Shown here: positions 45,431 to 53,285 of the stretch, piece after piece
Layout: each line of letters starts with the position of its first letter
How positions within the stretch are numbered: position 1 is the stretch's first letter
Assembly: GCF_030653815.1 (NCBI RefSeq)
Contig: NZ_JAURYQ010000009.1
Coordinates: forward strand, 39,607-103,606
Source: Rhodoferax sp.
GTDB lineage: Bacteria > Pseudomonadota > Gammaproteobacteria > Burkholderiales > Burkholderiaceae_C
Length of the DNA: 64,000 bases
Reading direction: 5' to 3'
The notes under the pieces: generated by a model
Databases searched by the model: none
Seen by the model: the letters and a program-made list of their open reading frames with translations, nothing else
Told to the model about the DNA's origin: nothing
Translations under genes and position numbers: made by a program

Positions 45431-46324
45431 GTGGACAAACACCGCGACACCTACGGGGTCGAGCCAATCTGCAAAGTTTTACAGATTGCCCCGTCAGGGT
45501 ATCGTCGCCATGCTGCTTGCCAACGCAAACCAGAGCTGCGTTGTGTCCGTGCCAAGACCGATGCCACCCTGATGCCGAAAATCCAGCAAGTCTGGCAAAC
45601 CAACATGCAGGTCTACGGCGCAGACAAGGTCTGGCATCAGATGAACCGTGAAGGCGTCGAGGTGGCCCGCTGCACGGTCGAGCGACTGATGAAACGCCTG
45701 GGGCTGCAGGGCGTGCGCCGGGGCAAAGTCGTGCGCACGACAGTCCCAGACAAGGCGCTGCCTTGCCCATTGGACCGGGTCAATCGGCAGTTCAAAGCCG
45801 ATCGCCCCAATCAGTTGTGGGTGTCGGATTTCACCTATGTTTCAACTTGGCAGGGTTGGCAATACGTGGCTTTTGTGATCGATGTGTTTGCCAGGCGCAT
45901 CGTGGGCTGGCGTGTCAGCAGTTCCATGCGCACCGACTTCGTGCTCGATGCGCTGGAGCAGGCTTTGTATGACCGTCAGCCAGACCAAAGTGCACTGATC
46001 CATCACTCAGACAGAGGTTCGCAGTATGTCTCCATCCTTTACACCGAGCGCCTTGCCCAGGCCGGGATAGAACCTTCGGTGGGCAGTCGTGGCGACAGCT
46101 ATGACAACGCCCTGGCCGAGACAATCAATGGGCTGTACAAGGCCGAATTGATTCACCGCCGTGCTCCCTGGAAAACCAAGGAAGCCGTGGAACTGGCCAC
46201 CCTTGAATGGGTGCACTGGTTCAACCACATCCGACTGCTGGAGCCGATTGGGTATATTCCACCGGCCGAGGCTGAGGCAAACTACTATCGGCAACTCGCC
46301 GAGAAGACCGAAAACACGGTCTGA
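45431..46324 (+). CDS. IS3-family transposase OrfB (DDE integrase domain)
   Basis: A 297-residue rve-domain protein. The DDE triad is recognisable: Asp in LWVSDFTYVST, Asp in LIHHSDRGSQY and Glu in YDNALAETINGLYKAELI. The GTG at 45431 gives a possible independent start, but the frame is open upstream to the TTTTTTG slippage site, so the active enzyme is probably the OrfA-OrfB fusion made by -1 frameshifting. It appears intact. Confidence 0.92.
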   Translation: MDKHRDTYGVEPICKVLQIAPSGYRRHAACQRKPELRCVRAKTDATLMPKIQQVWQTNMQVYGADKVWHQMNREGVEVARCTVERLMKRLGLQGVRRGKVVRTTVPDKALPCPLDRVNRQFKADRPNQLWVSDFTYVSTWQGWQYVAFVIDVFARRIVGWRVSSSMRTDFVLDALEQALYDRQPDQSALIHHSDRGSQYVSILYTERLAQAGIEPSVGSRGDSYDNALAETINGLYKAELIHRRAPWKTKEAVELATLEWVHWFNHIRLLEPIGYIPPAEAEANYYRQLAEKTENTV

Positions 46325-46363
46325 CTTTAACCAACTGGCCTCCACGAAACCCGGGGCGATTCA

Positions 46364-46594
46364 ATGGCCATGAAGCTGGTCAACCCCAAGTACATCCCAA
46401 GAGAGTGGATGCTGGTGCAGGCCTACCGCAGCGCCACGGACGCTGGGGACTTCACACTGGTGCGGCAACTGCACGACTTGCTGGCTGACCCCTACAGCGA
46501 ACAGTCACCAGAGCTTGCCGCGCTGTATTACACCAAGAAGCGGGATGAGTACTTTGAATTAGGCGGTACCTCGTACTGCAGTTGCTCTTCGTAG
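46364..46594 (+). pseudogene. C-terminal remnant of SelO (protein adenylyltransferase)
   Basis: Seventy-six codons starting directly at the IS right end. The text LVNPKYIPREWMLVQAY, DPYSEQSPELAALYY and the closing CSCSS match the extreme C-terminus of SelO/YdiU, whose full length is near 500 residues. Everything before this, including the pseudokinase core, is missing. The gene was therefore broken by the IS or an associated deletion. The 46364 ATG is not a real start. Confidence 0.75.
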
Positions 46595-46599
46595 CGCAC

Positions 46600-46969
46600 G
46601 GCTTGTCGGGTCCAACTGAGGTCGATGACTCTCATAAGCCTTGTTCCATAACTTGGACGTCTGGGACCAAGCCTGGGATGAGAATGGTTTCTGCTGGTGC
46701 TCGGCCTGCTCGTAGGGCGCCAGGAGTTGGGCGAGGCGCTTGAGCAGAAAATCCGCTTCTTCGGGGTTGGCGGTGGAGCGGCTTTCAGGGATTGTGATTT
46801 CGAGGAAGCCAAAGCCGGCCGTGTCGAGGAATTCCACAGGCAGGTCGGGCGCAAAGCTCTGGTCGTAGGCACTCAGGCCAGCGTGGCGCACGCTACCGAA
46901 TGCCATGAACGGCTTCTGACTGGGGTTGAACTGTAGCGCCGGAAAACTGCCTGCCTCGAACGGCTTCAA
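46600..46969 (-). pseudogene. Fragment of a superfamily 1 DNA/RNA helicase
   Basis: Minus-strand translation gives PVEFLDTAGFGFLEI, ESRSTANPEEADFLLKRLAQLL and APYEQAEHQ, resembling the second RecA-like domain of SF1 helicases. The expected next motif is found only in another frame (TILIPGLVPDVQVMEQGL), so there is a frameshift. Both ends of the protein are absent. Assignment is by motif pattern only. Confidence 0.45.
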
Positions 46970-47040
46970 AGGGCCTAGAACTGGAGTTCATTCGTGCAAA
47001 CTCTCGATTAAGTTCTAAACAGAACGAAACACTACACTAG

Positions 47041-47195
47041 CGCCCGATTTCCGAGAAATTCCAGGCCAAGTACGTCAAGCAGCTGTTCAAGCTCAAGCTG
47101 TTCACCATTGATAAAGCCTTCGGCGGCTGGATCAAGGCAGCCAAGGATCATTTTTCGATGGCGCTTTATTTGACCAAATTTACCTGAAGCAGTAA
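47041..47195 (+). pseudogene. C-terminal remnant of a sulfate-binding protein gene (sbp/cysP-like)
   Basis: Plus-strand text after a TAG at 47038-47040 reads KLFTIDKAFGGWIKAAKDHF, the conserved end of periplasmic sulfate/thiosulfate-binding proteins. A one-base shift then gives DGALFDQIYLKQ and a stop at 47193-47195, exactly the family ending. So only the last 50 or so residues remain, with a frameshift. Confidence 0.65.
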
Positions 47196-47372
47196 AGCCG
47201 CGACTGTCAGCCAGGAGGCAATTTGATCCCGCGGTCTGAGTCGACGTGTCGATCCTGCCGGAGTGGCGCCGGGAGCGCAGCGACCAAGGAATTCGGCATG
47301 CTGAAAATGGCACAATGCCAAAGAAGTTGAGATCGACACAAGTGTGGTGCAGAATGACAGTCCAGGGCCTCA

Positions 47373-47523
47373 TGCAAAGAGCCGTGCTCATCGTCGATGA
47401 CGCAACAGAGAACCTGCGGATCCTGATTGAGTACGGCACCCGCTCAAGCGCAGGGTCGAGATGCTGGACCCTGCAGCAACCGAAAGCAAGCCGGCGATGG
47501 AGTCCGAGTACGAGGGGAAATGA
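47373..47523 (+). pseudogene. Internally deleted response-regulator gene
   Basis: Starting at an ATG, the text reads MQRAVLIVDDATENLRILIE, the first strand and acidic pocket of a receiver domain. The frame then leaves the family. A separate frame, starting LKRRVEMLDPAAT, runs to a TGA that overlaps the histidine kinase start. The simplest reading is a response regulator whose middle has been deleted, leaving both tips, in the position of a partner for the downstream kinase. Confidence 0.5.
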
Positions 47524-50500
47524 TGGAAGCGAGCCAGTCAGATTCTGAGCGGCGCCAGCGAGCTGACGGAGACCAGCCCGCGCCCAGGTCTGTCATGTTC
47601 AGACAGTACACGCTTTTGCTCATCGCCTTTGTGCTGATGGCAACGGTTGTCGGTACGAGCTTCGTCAACTTCCAAAGCCGGCAACTCGAAGAGCGGGAAT
47701 ACAGCAATCTGGAGAGCATCGCCAAACTCAAGGCCGAAGCGATTGAAAACTGGCTGGGCGAAAGGAATGGCGATGCCATTACCTTGTTCGCATCGAAGGG
47801 CTTGGCCACGGTCATAGAGAGCGCCGCCAATGATCCCAAGCGCTCGGACAACACTTTGCTGGATCGGTTTGACGCCATGCGCCAGGCATTTTCTTACAAC
47901 AGCATTCTGTTGCTGGACAACGCCGGAAACCTCCTGCTGAGCAGCGGCAGCGACACCGACATGCCTGCGGCCGCGCAGGCCATATACCTTCAAGCCATGA
48001 CTCAGAACCGGGTGCTCCATACCGATCTGTACCTGGATGCAGAAGGTGATGTTCAGATGGACTGGATCGTGCCGATCATTCCGGAAGGTTTGGGAAAGCA
48101 GGCGCCGATGGCAACCGTCGTGCTTCGTGTTGATCCGAAAACTTTTCTTTTCCCCTTGATCAGCACCTGGCCCACAAAGAGCGCCAGCGCAGGGGGGTCC
48201 CTGGTGCGCAGGGATGGGGATTTTGTGCTGGCCCTTAGTGATTTGCCGCAAGTCAAGGGCGCCGCCCTGAAATACAAGCGGCCATTGAACACACCTGCGC
48301 TGCCCGCTGCAATTGCGGTTCAATCAGATCGACCTGGCACCATGCGCAACATTGATTACCGCGGTGTCGAAGTGCTCTCGGGCTATCGCCCCATCGAGGG
48401 AACAGATTGGCGAATTGTCGTCCGAATCGACCGTGCCGAAGTTCTTGCGCCAATGTGGCAGGCATTCTGGTGGATCGTGGCCATCATGCTGGTTGCGGCA
48501 CTCGCCGTCATGCTGGCGTTCTGGAAGCTGTTGCATCAGCAACGGGCGCTGCAGGCGTTTGAAATCGAAGCTGAAAAGTCCAGGATCAACCAGCAAATCC
48601 AATCGCTGGGCGACAACCTGCCCAATGGCTTCGTCTACCGATATCGTCTGACGCCCAACGGGCAGTCGAGTTTCACCTACATCAGTACCGGTGTCGAAAA
48701 GTTGATCGGCGTGCCGCCGGCTCGGGTCACGGCTGACGCGTCTGTGCTGTTTGCAAACCTCGCGCCAGAATCGATGCAAGAGTATCTGAAGGCTCAGGCC
48801 AGGAGCGCACAGGAGCTCAGTGCCTATGGCGGCGTGCTGCTCTTCAACCTGGCCGATAAGCGCAAGCTCTGGCTGGATGTGAATTCGCAACCCCACCTGG
48901 AAGCGGACGGCTGCATTGTGTGGGACGGTGTCGCCATCGATGTCACCGAACGCCGCAAAGCTGAAGACGCGCTGCGCGATAACGAGGAGCGCTTCCGCAC
49001 CCTGTTCGAAGAAACCCGCCAAGCCATCACCCTGATTGAGAACGGCCACTTTGTTGCCGCCAACAAGGCCTCGCTCGAAATGCTGGGCATGGAGCGACTG
49101 GATCAGTTCATCGGCCTTTCACCCATCGACATCTCACCGCTGCGGCAACCCGACGGGCAGCTTTCCAGCGAGAAGGTGGTCTCGCTGATCAGCACGGCAT
49201 TCGAGACCGGCAGCCATGCTTTCGAGTGGGAGCACATCCGCGCCAACGGCGAGCATTTCATCGCCAAGGTGCTCCTGACGGCGATCCGCCAGGGCAGCAA
49301 GGATGTGCTGCACGTGGTCTGGACCGATATCACGCAGCAAAAGGTAGCCGAGCGTGAATTGGCCGACTACCGCCTGGAACTTGAGCGCCGGGTGGTCGAA
49401 CGAACCGCCGAACTGGCAACAATGGCCGAATCGTTACGCAGCGCCAATGAGGAACAGCAGGCCATCTTCGACACCGCCAGTTGTGGCATCGCACTCATCA
49501 CGGAGGGGACTTTCACGCGCTGCAACCGTAGGATGCATGCGCTGTTCGGCTGGCCAGTGGGTGAGATGGTCGGCAAACCCACCGCGATCTGGTACCCCGC
49601 AGAGCGCGCGAATCTGGCCGGCGGCGGCGAGGCCGACGAGCGGACATGGCATGGCGAAGTTCACAGCAGCGAGCAGCAGCTGAAACGCCGGGACGGCAGC
49701 CGCTTGTGGGTGCGACTGACGGGCACGGCGGTTGATCCGGCAGACCGGTCCAAGGGCACGGTTTGCATCGTCGACGACATCACCACCGAGCGCGCCGCCA
49801 TTGAGCAGTTGCTTCAAGCCAAAACGCTGGCCGAGGCCGCGGCGCGCATGAAGACAAACTTTCTGGCCAACATGAGCCACGAAATCCGAACGCCGATGAA
49901 TGCGGTGATCGGCATGTCCCACCTGCTGCTCAGAACCGAACTCACGCTGCGCCAGCGTGACTACCTCGCCAAGATCCAGGGCGCCGGCCAGCACCTGCTC
50001 GGCATCATTGACGACATCCTCGACTTCTCCAAAGTCGAAGCCGGCAAGCTGAGCCTGGAACGTGCCGATTTCGACCTCGACAAAATGGCCATCAATGTCG
50101 CCACGCTGCTGAGCGAGAAGACCGGCGACAAAGGGCTCGAATTAACGATCGATATCGCCTCCGATGTCCCGCGCAGCCTGATCGGCGACGCCTTGCGGCT
50201 TCAGCAAGTTTTGCTCAATTTCAGCTCCAATGCCGTCAAATTTACGGAACAGGGCGAAATCAACATCGTCGTTCGACTCAAGGAACGCAGCCGCGACGAA
50301 GCTCTGCTCCACTTCGCCGTGTGCGACACCGGCATCGGCCTGAGCCGTGAACAGCAAGCCCAACTGTTCCAAAGCTTCCAGCAGGCCGACAGCTCAACCA
50401 CGCGCAAGTTCGGCGGCACCGGGCTCGGCCTGGTGATCTCCAAGCGACTGGCCGAGTTGATGGGCGGCGAGGTCGGTGTCCAGAGCGAGCCGGGCAAGGG

Positions 50501-52088
50501 CAGCACATTCTGGTTTACCGCCCGCCTAGGCATTGGCTCCGCGCGGGCGGCGGAGCTGCTGCCGCGACCGGACCTGCGCGGCCTGCGCGTGTTGGTGGTC
50601 GACGACAACGAAACCGCGCGCATGGTGCTGCGGGACATGCTGGCCTTGATGAGCTTTGTGGTCGAGGAGGCAAGCTCGGGCGCACGGGCCATTGAAGCCA
50701 TCAGGCAATCCGTCTCTAACGGAAAACCTTACGCGATCGCGTTTCTCGACTGGCAGATGCCGGGCATGGACGGGATCGAGGCGGCCCGCAGAATCCGCGC
50801 GCTCGGACTGCAGGCCACGCCGCACCTGGTCATGGTCAGCGCCTACGGGCGCGAGGAACTAATGACGCAGGCCAGCGCCGCCGGTATCGAAAGCTACCTG
50901 ATCAAACCTGTGACGCGCTCGCTGCTGTTTGACACCGCCATGCAGATGTTGGGCGGCGAACGCAACGAGGCAGCCGAGCCAGCGCCAGCGCCAAACCCGC
51001 AAGCCGAGTTGCCTGCTGCGATCAAGGGCGCACGCATCCTGGTGGTCGAAGATAACGAACTGAACCAGGAGGTGGCAAAGGACCTGCTGATCGGGGCTGG
51101 CCTGGTCGTCGATGTGGCGCAAGACGGTGCAGTCGCCGTCAGGAAAGTTCAGACATCGTCCTACGACCTGATCTTCATGGACATGCAAATGCCGGTCATG
51201 GATGGCGTCACCGCCACCCTTGAAATCCGCAAGCTGGCGCAGTACCGGGACTTGCCGATCATTGCCATGACCGCCAATGTCATGCAACAGGACCGTGAGC
51301 GTTGCCTGCAGGCCGGCATGAACGACTTCATCGCCAAGCCGATCGAGCCCGATCAGCTCTGGTCGATGCTGATGCGCTGGGTCAAACCGAATCTGGCGCA
51401 AAGCGATGCCTCGCCCCAAGAGGCCCCCGCTGTTCTGGCAGGGTCGGCGCAGGACGCCGCTACTGTCGCGCCTGAAGTGCCCACAGACGTCGAAGGGCTC
51501 GATGTCAGTGCCGGCTTGCGAAGCGTATTGAGCAACACGTCGACCTATGTCTCGCTGCTGCGCCTGTTTGTCAAGAAGCACAAGATGGACGCCGATGCGG
51601 TCAGCAGCGCGCTCGACGGCGACTGGGCTGGCGCCGAGCGCCTGGCACACACCATCAAAGGGGTGGCTGGCACCCTGGGCGCGCGCGTTCTGCAAGGTGT
51701 CGCCGCAGAACTGGAGCTGGCGATCCGCGAGCGACAGGCCCGAACGCTGATTGATCAGCGACTTAATGACTTTGCCAGGGAACTCGCGACCCTGATCAGC
51801 CAATTGGAAGCAAAACTGCCGCGCCAGAAAATGGATGGCACACCTGCTGTCGTGGATCAAGTCAAGCTCGCAGCTGTCAGCGGCGAACTTGCCGAGTTGT
51901 TGGCACAGGACAACTGCGAGGCAAGCTACTTCTTCGCGGTGAACGCCAAGCTGCTGCGGTCCGCGTTTCCCTCGGTATTCAACAAGCTCGCCGAGGAGAT
52001 CGAGAACTTTGACTTCGATACTGCCAGGACGACGCTTGAATCGGCACGCCAATCAACGACGGCCGACGACGGCCTAGTCATCCGGTGA
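47520..52088 (+). CDS. Large hybrid sensor histidine kinase (PAS, HisKA, two REC, HPt)
   Basis: A 1,522-residue membrane kinase. TM1 is at about residues 27-50 and TM2 at about 316-338, enclosing a periplasmic Cache-like sensor. Three PAS-type modules follow. The H-box SHEIRTPMN has His787, followed by a HATPase domain (GGTGLGLVISKRLAELMGG), two receiver domains with phospho-acceptors Asp1077 (LDWQMPGMDG) and Asp1221 (MDMQMPVMDG), and a C-terminal HPt domain with His1377 (AHTIKGVAG). The layout is BarA/EvgS-like. The start is ATGATG at 47520-47525 after GAGGGG. Its apparent partner regulator upstream is broken, so the output must be another protein. The ligand is unknown. Confidence 0.9.
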   Translation: MMEASQSDSERRQRADGDQPAPRSVMFRQYTLLLIAFVLMATVVGTSFVNFQSRQLEEREYSNLESIAKLKAEAIENWLGERNGDAITLFASKGLATVIESAANDPKRSDNTLLDRFDAMRQAFSYNSILLLDNAGNLLLSSGSDTDMPAAAQAIYLQAMTQNRVLHTDLYLDAEGDVQMDWIVPIIPEGLGKQAPMATVVLRVDPKTFLFPLISTWPTKSASAGGSLVRRDGDFVLALSDLPQVKGAALKYKRPLNTPALPAAIAVQSDRPGTMRNIDYRGVEVLSGYRPIEGTDWRIVVRIDRAEVLAPMWQAFWWIVAIMLVAALAVMLAFWKLLHQQRALQAFEIEAEKSRINQQIQSLGDNLPNGFVYRYRLTPNGQSSFTYISTGVEKLIGVPPARVTADASVLFANLAPESMQEYLKAQARSAQELSAYGGVLLFNLADKRKLWLDVNSQPHLEADGCIVWDGVAIDVTERRKAEDALRDNEERFRTLFEETRQAITLIENGHFVAANKASLEMLGMERLDQFIGLSPIDISPLRQPDGQLSSEKVVSLISTAFETGSHAFEWEHIRANGEHFIAKVLLTAIRQGSKDVLHVVWTDITQQKVAERELADYRLELERRVVERTAELATMAESLRSANEEQQAIFDTASCGIALITEGTFTRCNRRMHALFGWPVGEMVGKPTAIWYPAERANLAGGGEADERTWHGEVHSSEQQLKRRDGSRLWVRLTGTAVDPADRSKGTVCIVDDITTERAAIEQLLQAKTLAEAAARMKTNFLANMSHEIRTPMNAVIGMSHLLLRTELTLRQRDYLAKIQGAGQHLLGIIDDILDFSKVEAGKLSLERADFDLDKMAINVATLLSEKTGDKGLELTIDIASDVPRSLIGDALRLQQVLLNFSSNAVKFTEQGEINIVVRLKERSRDEALLHFAVCDTGIGLSREQQAQLFQSFQQADSSTTRKFGGTGLGLVISKRLAELMGGEVGVQSEPGKGSTFWFTARLGIGSARAAELLPRPDLRGLRVLVVDDNETARMVLRDMLALMSFVVEEASSGARAIEAIRQSVSNGKPYAIAFLDWQMPGMDGIEAARRIRALGLQATPHLVMVSAYGREELMTQASAAGIESYLIKPVTRSLLFDTAMQMLGGERNEAAEPAPAPNPQAELPAAIKGARILVVEDNELNQEVAKDLLIGAGLVVDVAQDGAVAVRKVQTSSYDLIFMDMQMPVMDGVTATLEIRKLAQYRDLPIIAMTANVMQQDRERCLQAGMNDFIAKPIEPDQLWSMLMRWVKPNLAQSDASPQEAPAVLAGSAQDAATVAPEVPTDVEGLDVSAGLRSVLSNTSTYVSLLRLFVKKHKMDADAVSSALDGDWAGAERLAHTIKGVAGTLGARVLQGVAAELELAIRERQARTLIDQRLNDFARELATLISQLEAKLPRQKMDGTPAVVDQVKLAAVSGELAELLAQDNCEASYFFAVNAKLLRSAFPSVFNKLAEEIENFDFDTARTTLESARQSTTADDGLVIR

Positions 52089-52137
52089 CCTGCCATGCCT
52101 GATGGCCCAGCCGCAAAGAAAATGTGCCGGCAACCAT

Positions 52138-52377
52138 TCACATCACTGATTTAAAAATCTGGAAGAAGCCGAAAAGGACCAAGGCCATTGTCGAGATGCC
52201 AAGCGTCGCGTGACTAACCCGCGGCCCGAACCTGGAAGCCAGTCCAAACACCAGAATGATTCCGGCCAGAACGGCGACGATGGAGGCATGGAAGCTGTAA
52301 AGAGGAGGCTCGACAATCTCGCGGTAGAAGTATTTCGAAGCTGAGTTCGAGTTACCGTAATCAGCCCCAGAGTGCAC
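52138..52377 (-). CDS. Small two-helix membrane protein, hypothetical
   Basis: A 79-residue ORF with a GTG start and two hydrophobic segments (SIVAVLAGIILVFGLAS and LGISTMALVLFGFFQIF). The composition is membrane-protein-like, but the ribosome site is weak and I recognise no family. It converges with the kinase gene. Confidence 0.4.
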   Translation of the reverse strand: MHSGADYGNSNSASKYFYREIVEPPLYSFHASIVAVLAGIILVFGLASRFGPRVSHATLGISTMALVLFGFFQIFKSVM

Positions 52378-52565
52378 TATGGAGTGTCAGCTAACGGTCA
52401 TCCAGGTTCGTGTGAAGCGGTGATTCATTTTTTTCCATCGAATGGGAAAGCTGACATCCCCAAAAGTCCCGTCAACTGGGATTGATATTCGATTGGCCTT
52501 TTTGAGTGTCCACAGCGGCATAAGTGCCGCTCCAAAATTGACCAAGGTGTTCCCTTGATTTGTTA
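52378..52565. other. Unassigned stretch before the phenol regulators
   Basis: No supported gene. An eight-base inverted repeat (TGTCAGCT / AGCTGACA) flanks about 60 bp at 52384-52457. A minus-strand frame reads protein-like text (VNFGAALMPLWTLKK) to a stop near 52400, possibly a decayed gene end, but I cannot assign it. Confidence 0.25.
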
Positions 52566-53285
52566 CTATTTCAGTTCTGCCCGGTTCGCTTGCAGCCGCA
52601 CAACATCATGCGTCAAGCGGATGTGCGCCTCCAGCGCCAAGGCCGCGCGTGCCTCCTGGCGGCCCATGGCGGCACGATAGATATCTTCGTGTTCCTTGTG
52701 CACATCGCGCCCGCTGGCGTGGGCTGCGGTCAGCCGCCAGTTGATGTTGCGGTAACGCTCGGCATGGCGGTAAAGAATGGACAACAGGTACTTGCTCCAG
52801 GTCGAATCAAAGCCGGCAATCAAGGCCTCATGAAAAGCCTTGTTGCGCCGCTCCCAGAGCTCAGAGCCTGACTCTGCCAGGTCTCTTTCAGTCTGGCTCA
52901 AGCGCTCGTAGCTTTGCACCAGTGCGGCCTCCCATTGGGCATCGCCATGGCGGATGGATTGGCGCAAGGCCTCGGTCTCCAGCATGACGCGGGTATTGGT
53001 CACGTCTTCCAGGTCGGCCAGCGAGATCGGTGCCACCCGAAAACCACGCTGGCCCTCCGAGGTGACCAGCGCATCGGACACCAGCAGTGACAAAGCCTCG
53101 CGCAGCGTGCCCGCGCCCACCTCGTACTGGTCTTTCAGGTGCTCCACGCGCAGGCGTTCGCCGGGGACCAGCTTACCGCACACCACATCGTGGCGCAGCG
53201 CCAGGTAGGCGCGCTCCACCAGCGTGCGGGGCGCTGCAGTTTCGTTGGCCGGGCCGGCAGCACGGTTTTTTTGAAGGGTTGACAT
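52566..53285 (-). CDS. aphS: GntR/FCD-family regulator, AphS-like phenol repressor
   Basis: A 239-residue protein with an N-terminal winged helix (LVERAYLALRHDVVCGKLVPGERL, then GAGTLREALSLLVSDALV) and a C-terminal FCD ligand domain (FHEALIAGFDSTWS, with His residues at EHEDIY and EAHIRLTHD likely to bind metal). In Comamonas testosteroni TA441 the GntR protein AphS represses phenol genes and is encoded beside AphR. The same pairing here supports the name. The ATG at 53285 overlaps the dmpR stop (TGATG), so the activator and repressor are translated together. Confidence 0.82.
   Translation of the reverse strand: MSTLQKNRAAGPANETAAPRTLVERAYLALRHDVVCGKLVPGERLRVEHLKDQYEVGAGTLREALSLLVSDALVTSEGQRGFRVAPISLADLEDVTNTRVMLETEALRQSIRHGDAQWEAALVQSYERLSQTERDLAESGSELWERRNKAFHEALIAGFDSTWSKYLLSILYRHAERYRNINWRLTAAHASGRDVHKEHEDIYRAAMGRQEARAALALEAHIRLTHDVVRLQANRAELK

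Larger units (their letters stand above)
45046..46363 (+). mobile_element. Complete IS3-family insertion sequence
   Basis: A 1,318-bp element. The ends are TGAATCGCCCCGGG at 45046 and its inverse complement ending at 46363, with an imperfect inner GGAGGC continuing the inverted repeat to about 26 bp. It begins TG and ends CA, and carries overlapping-frame orfA and orfB. The three flanking bases differ (AAG left, ATG right), so no target duplication is visible. Confidence 0.9.

Noticed and set aside
47032..47439. A 135-codon minus-strand open frame
   Set aside because: It is antisense to the sulfate-binding and response-regulator remnants and has no ribosome site.
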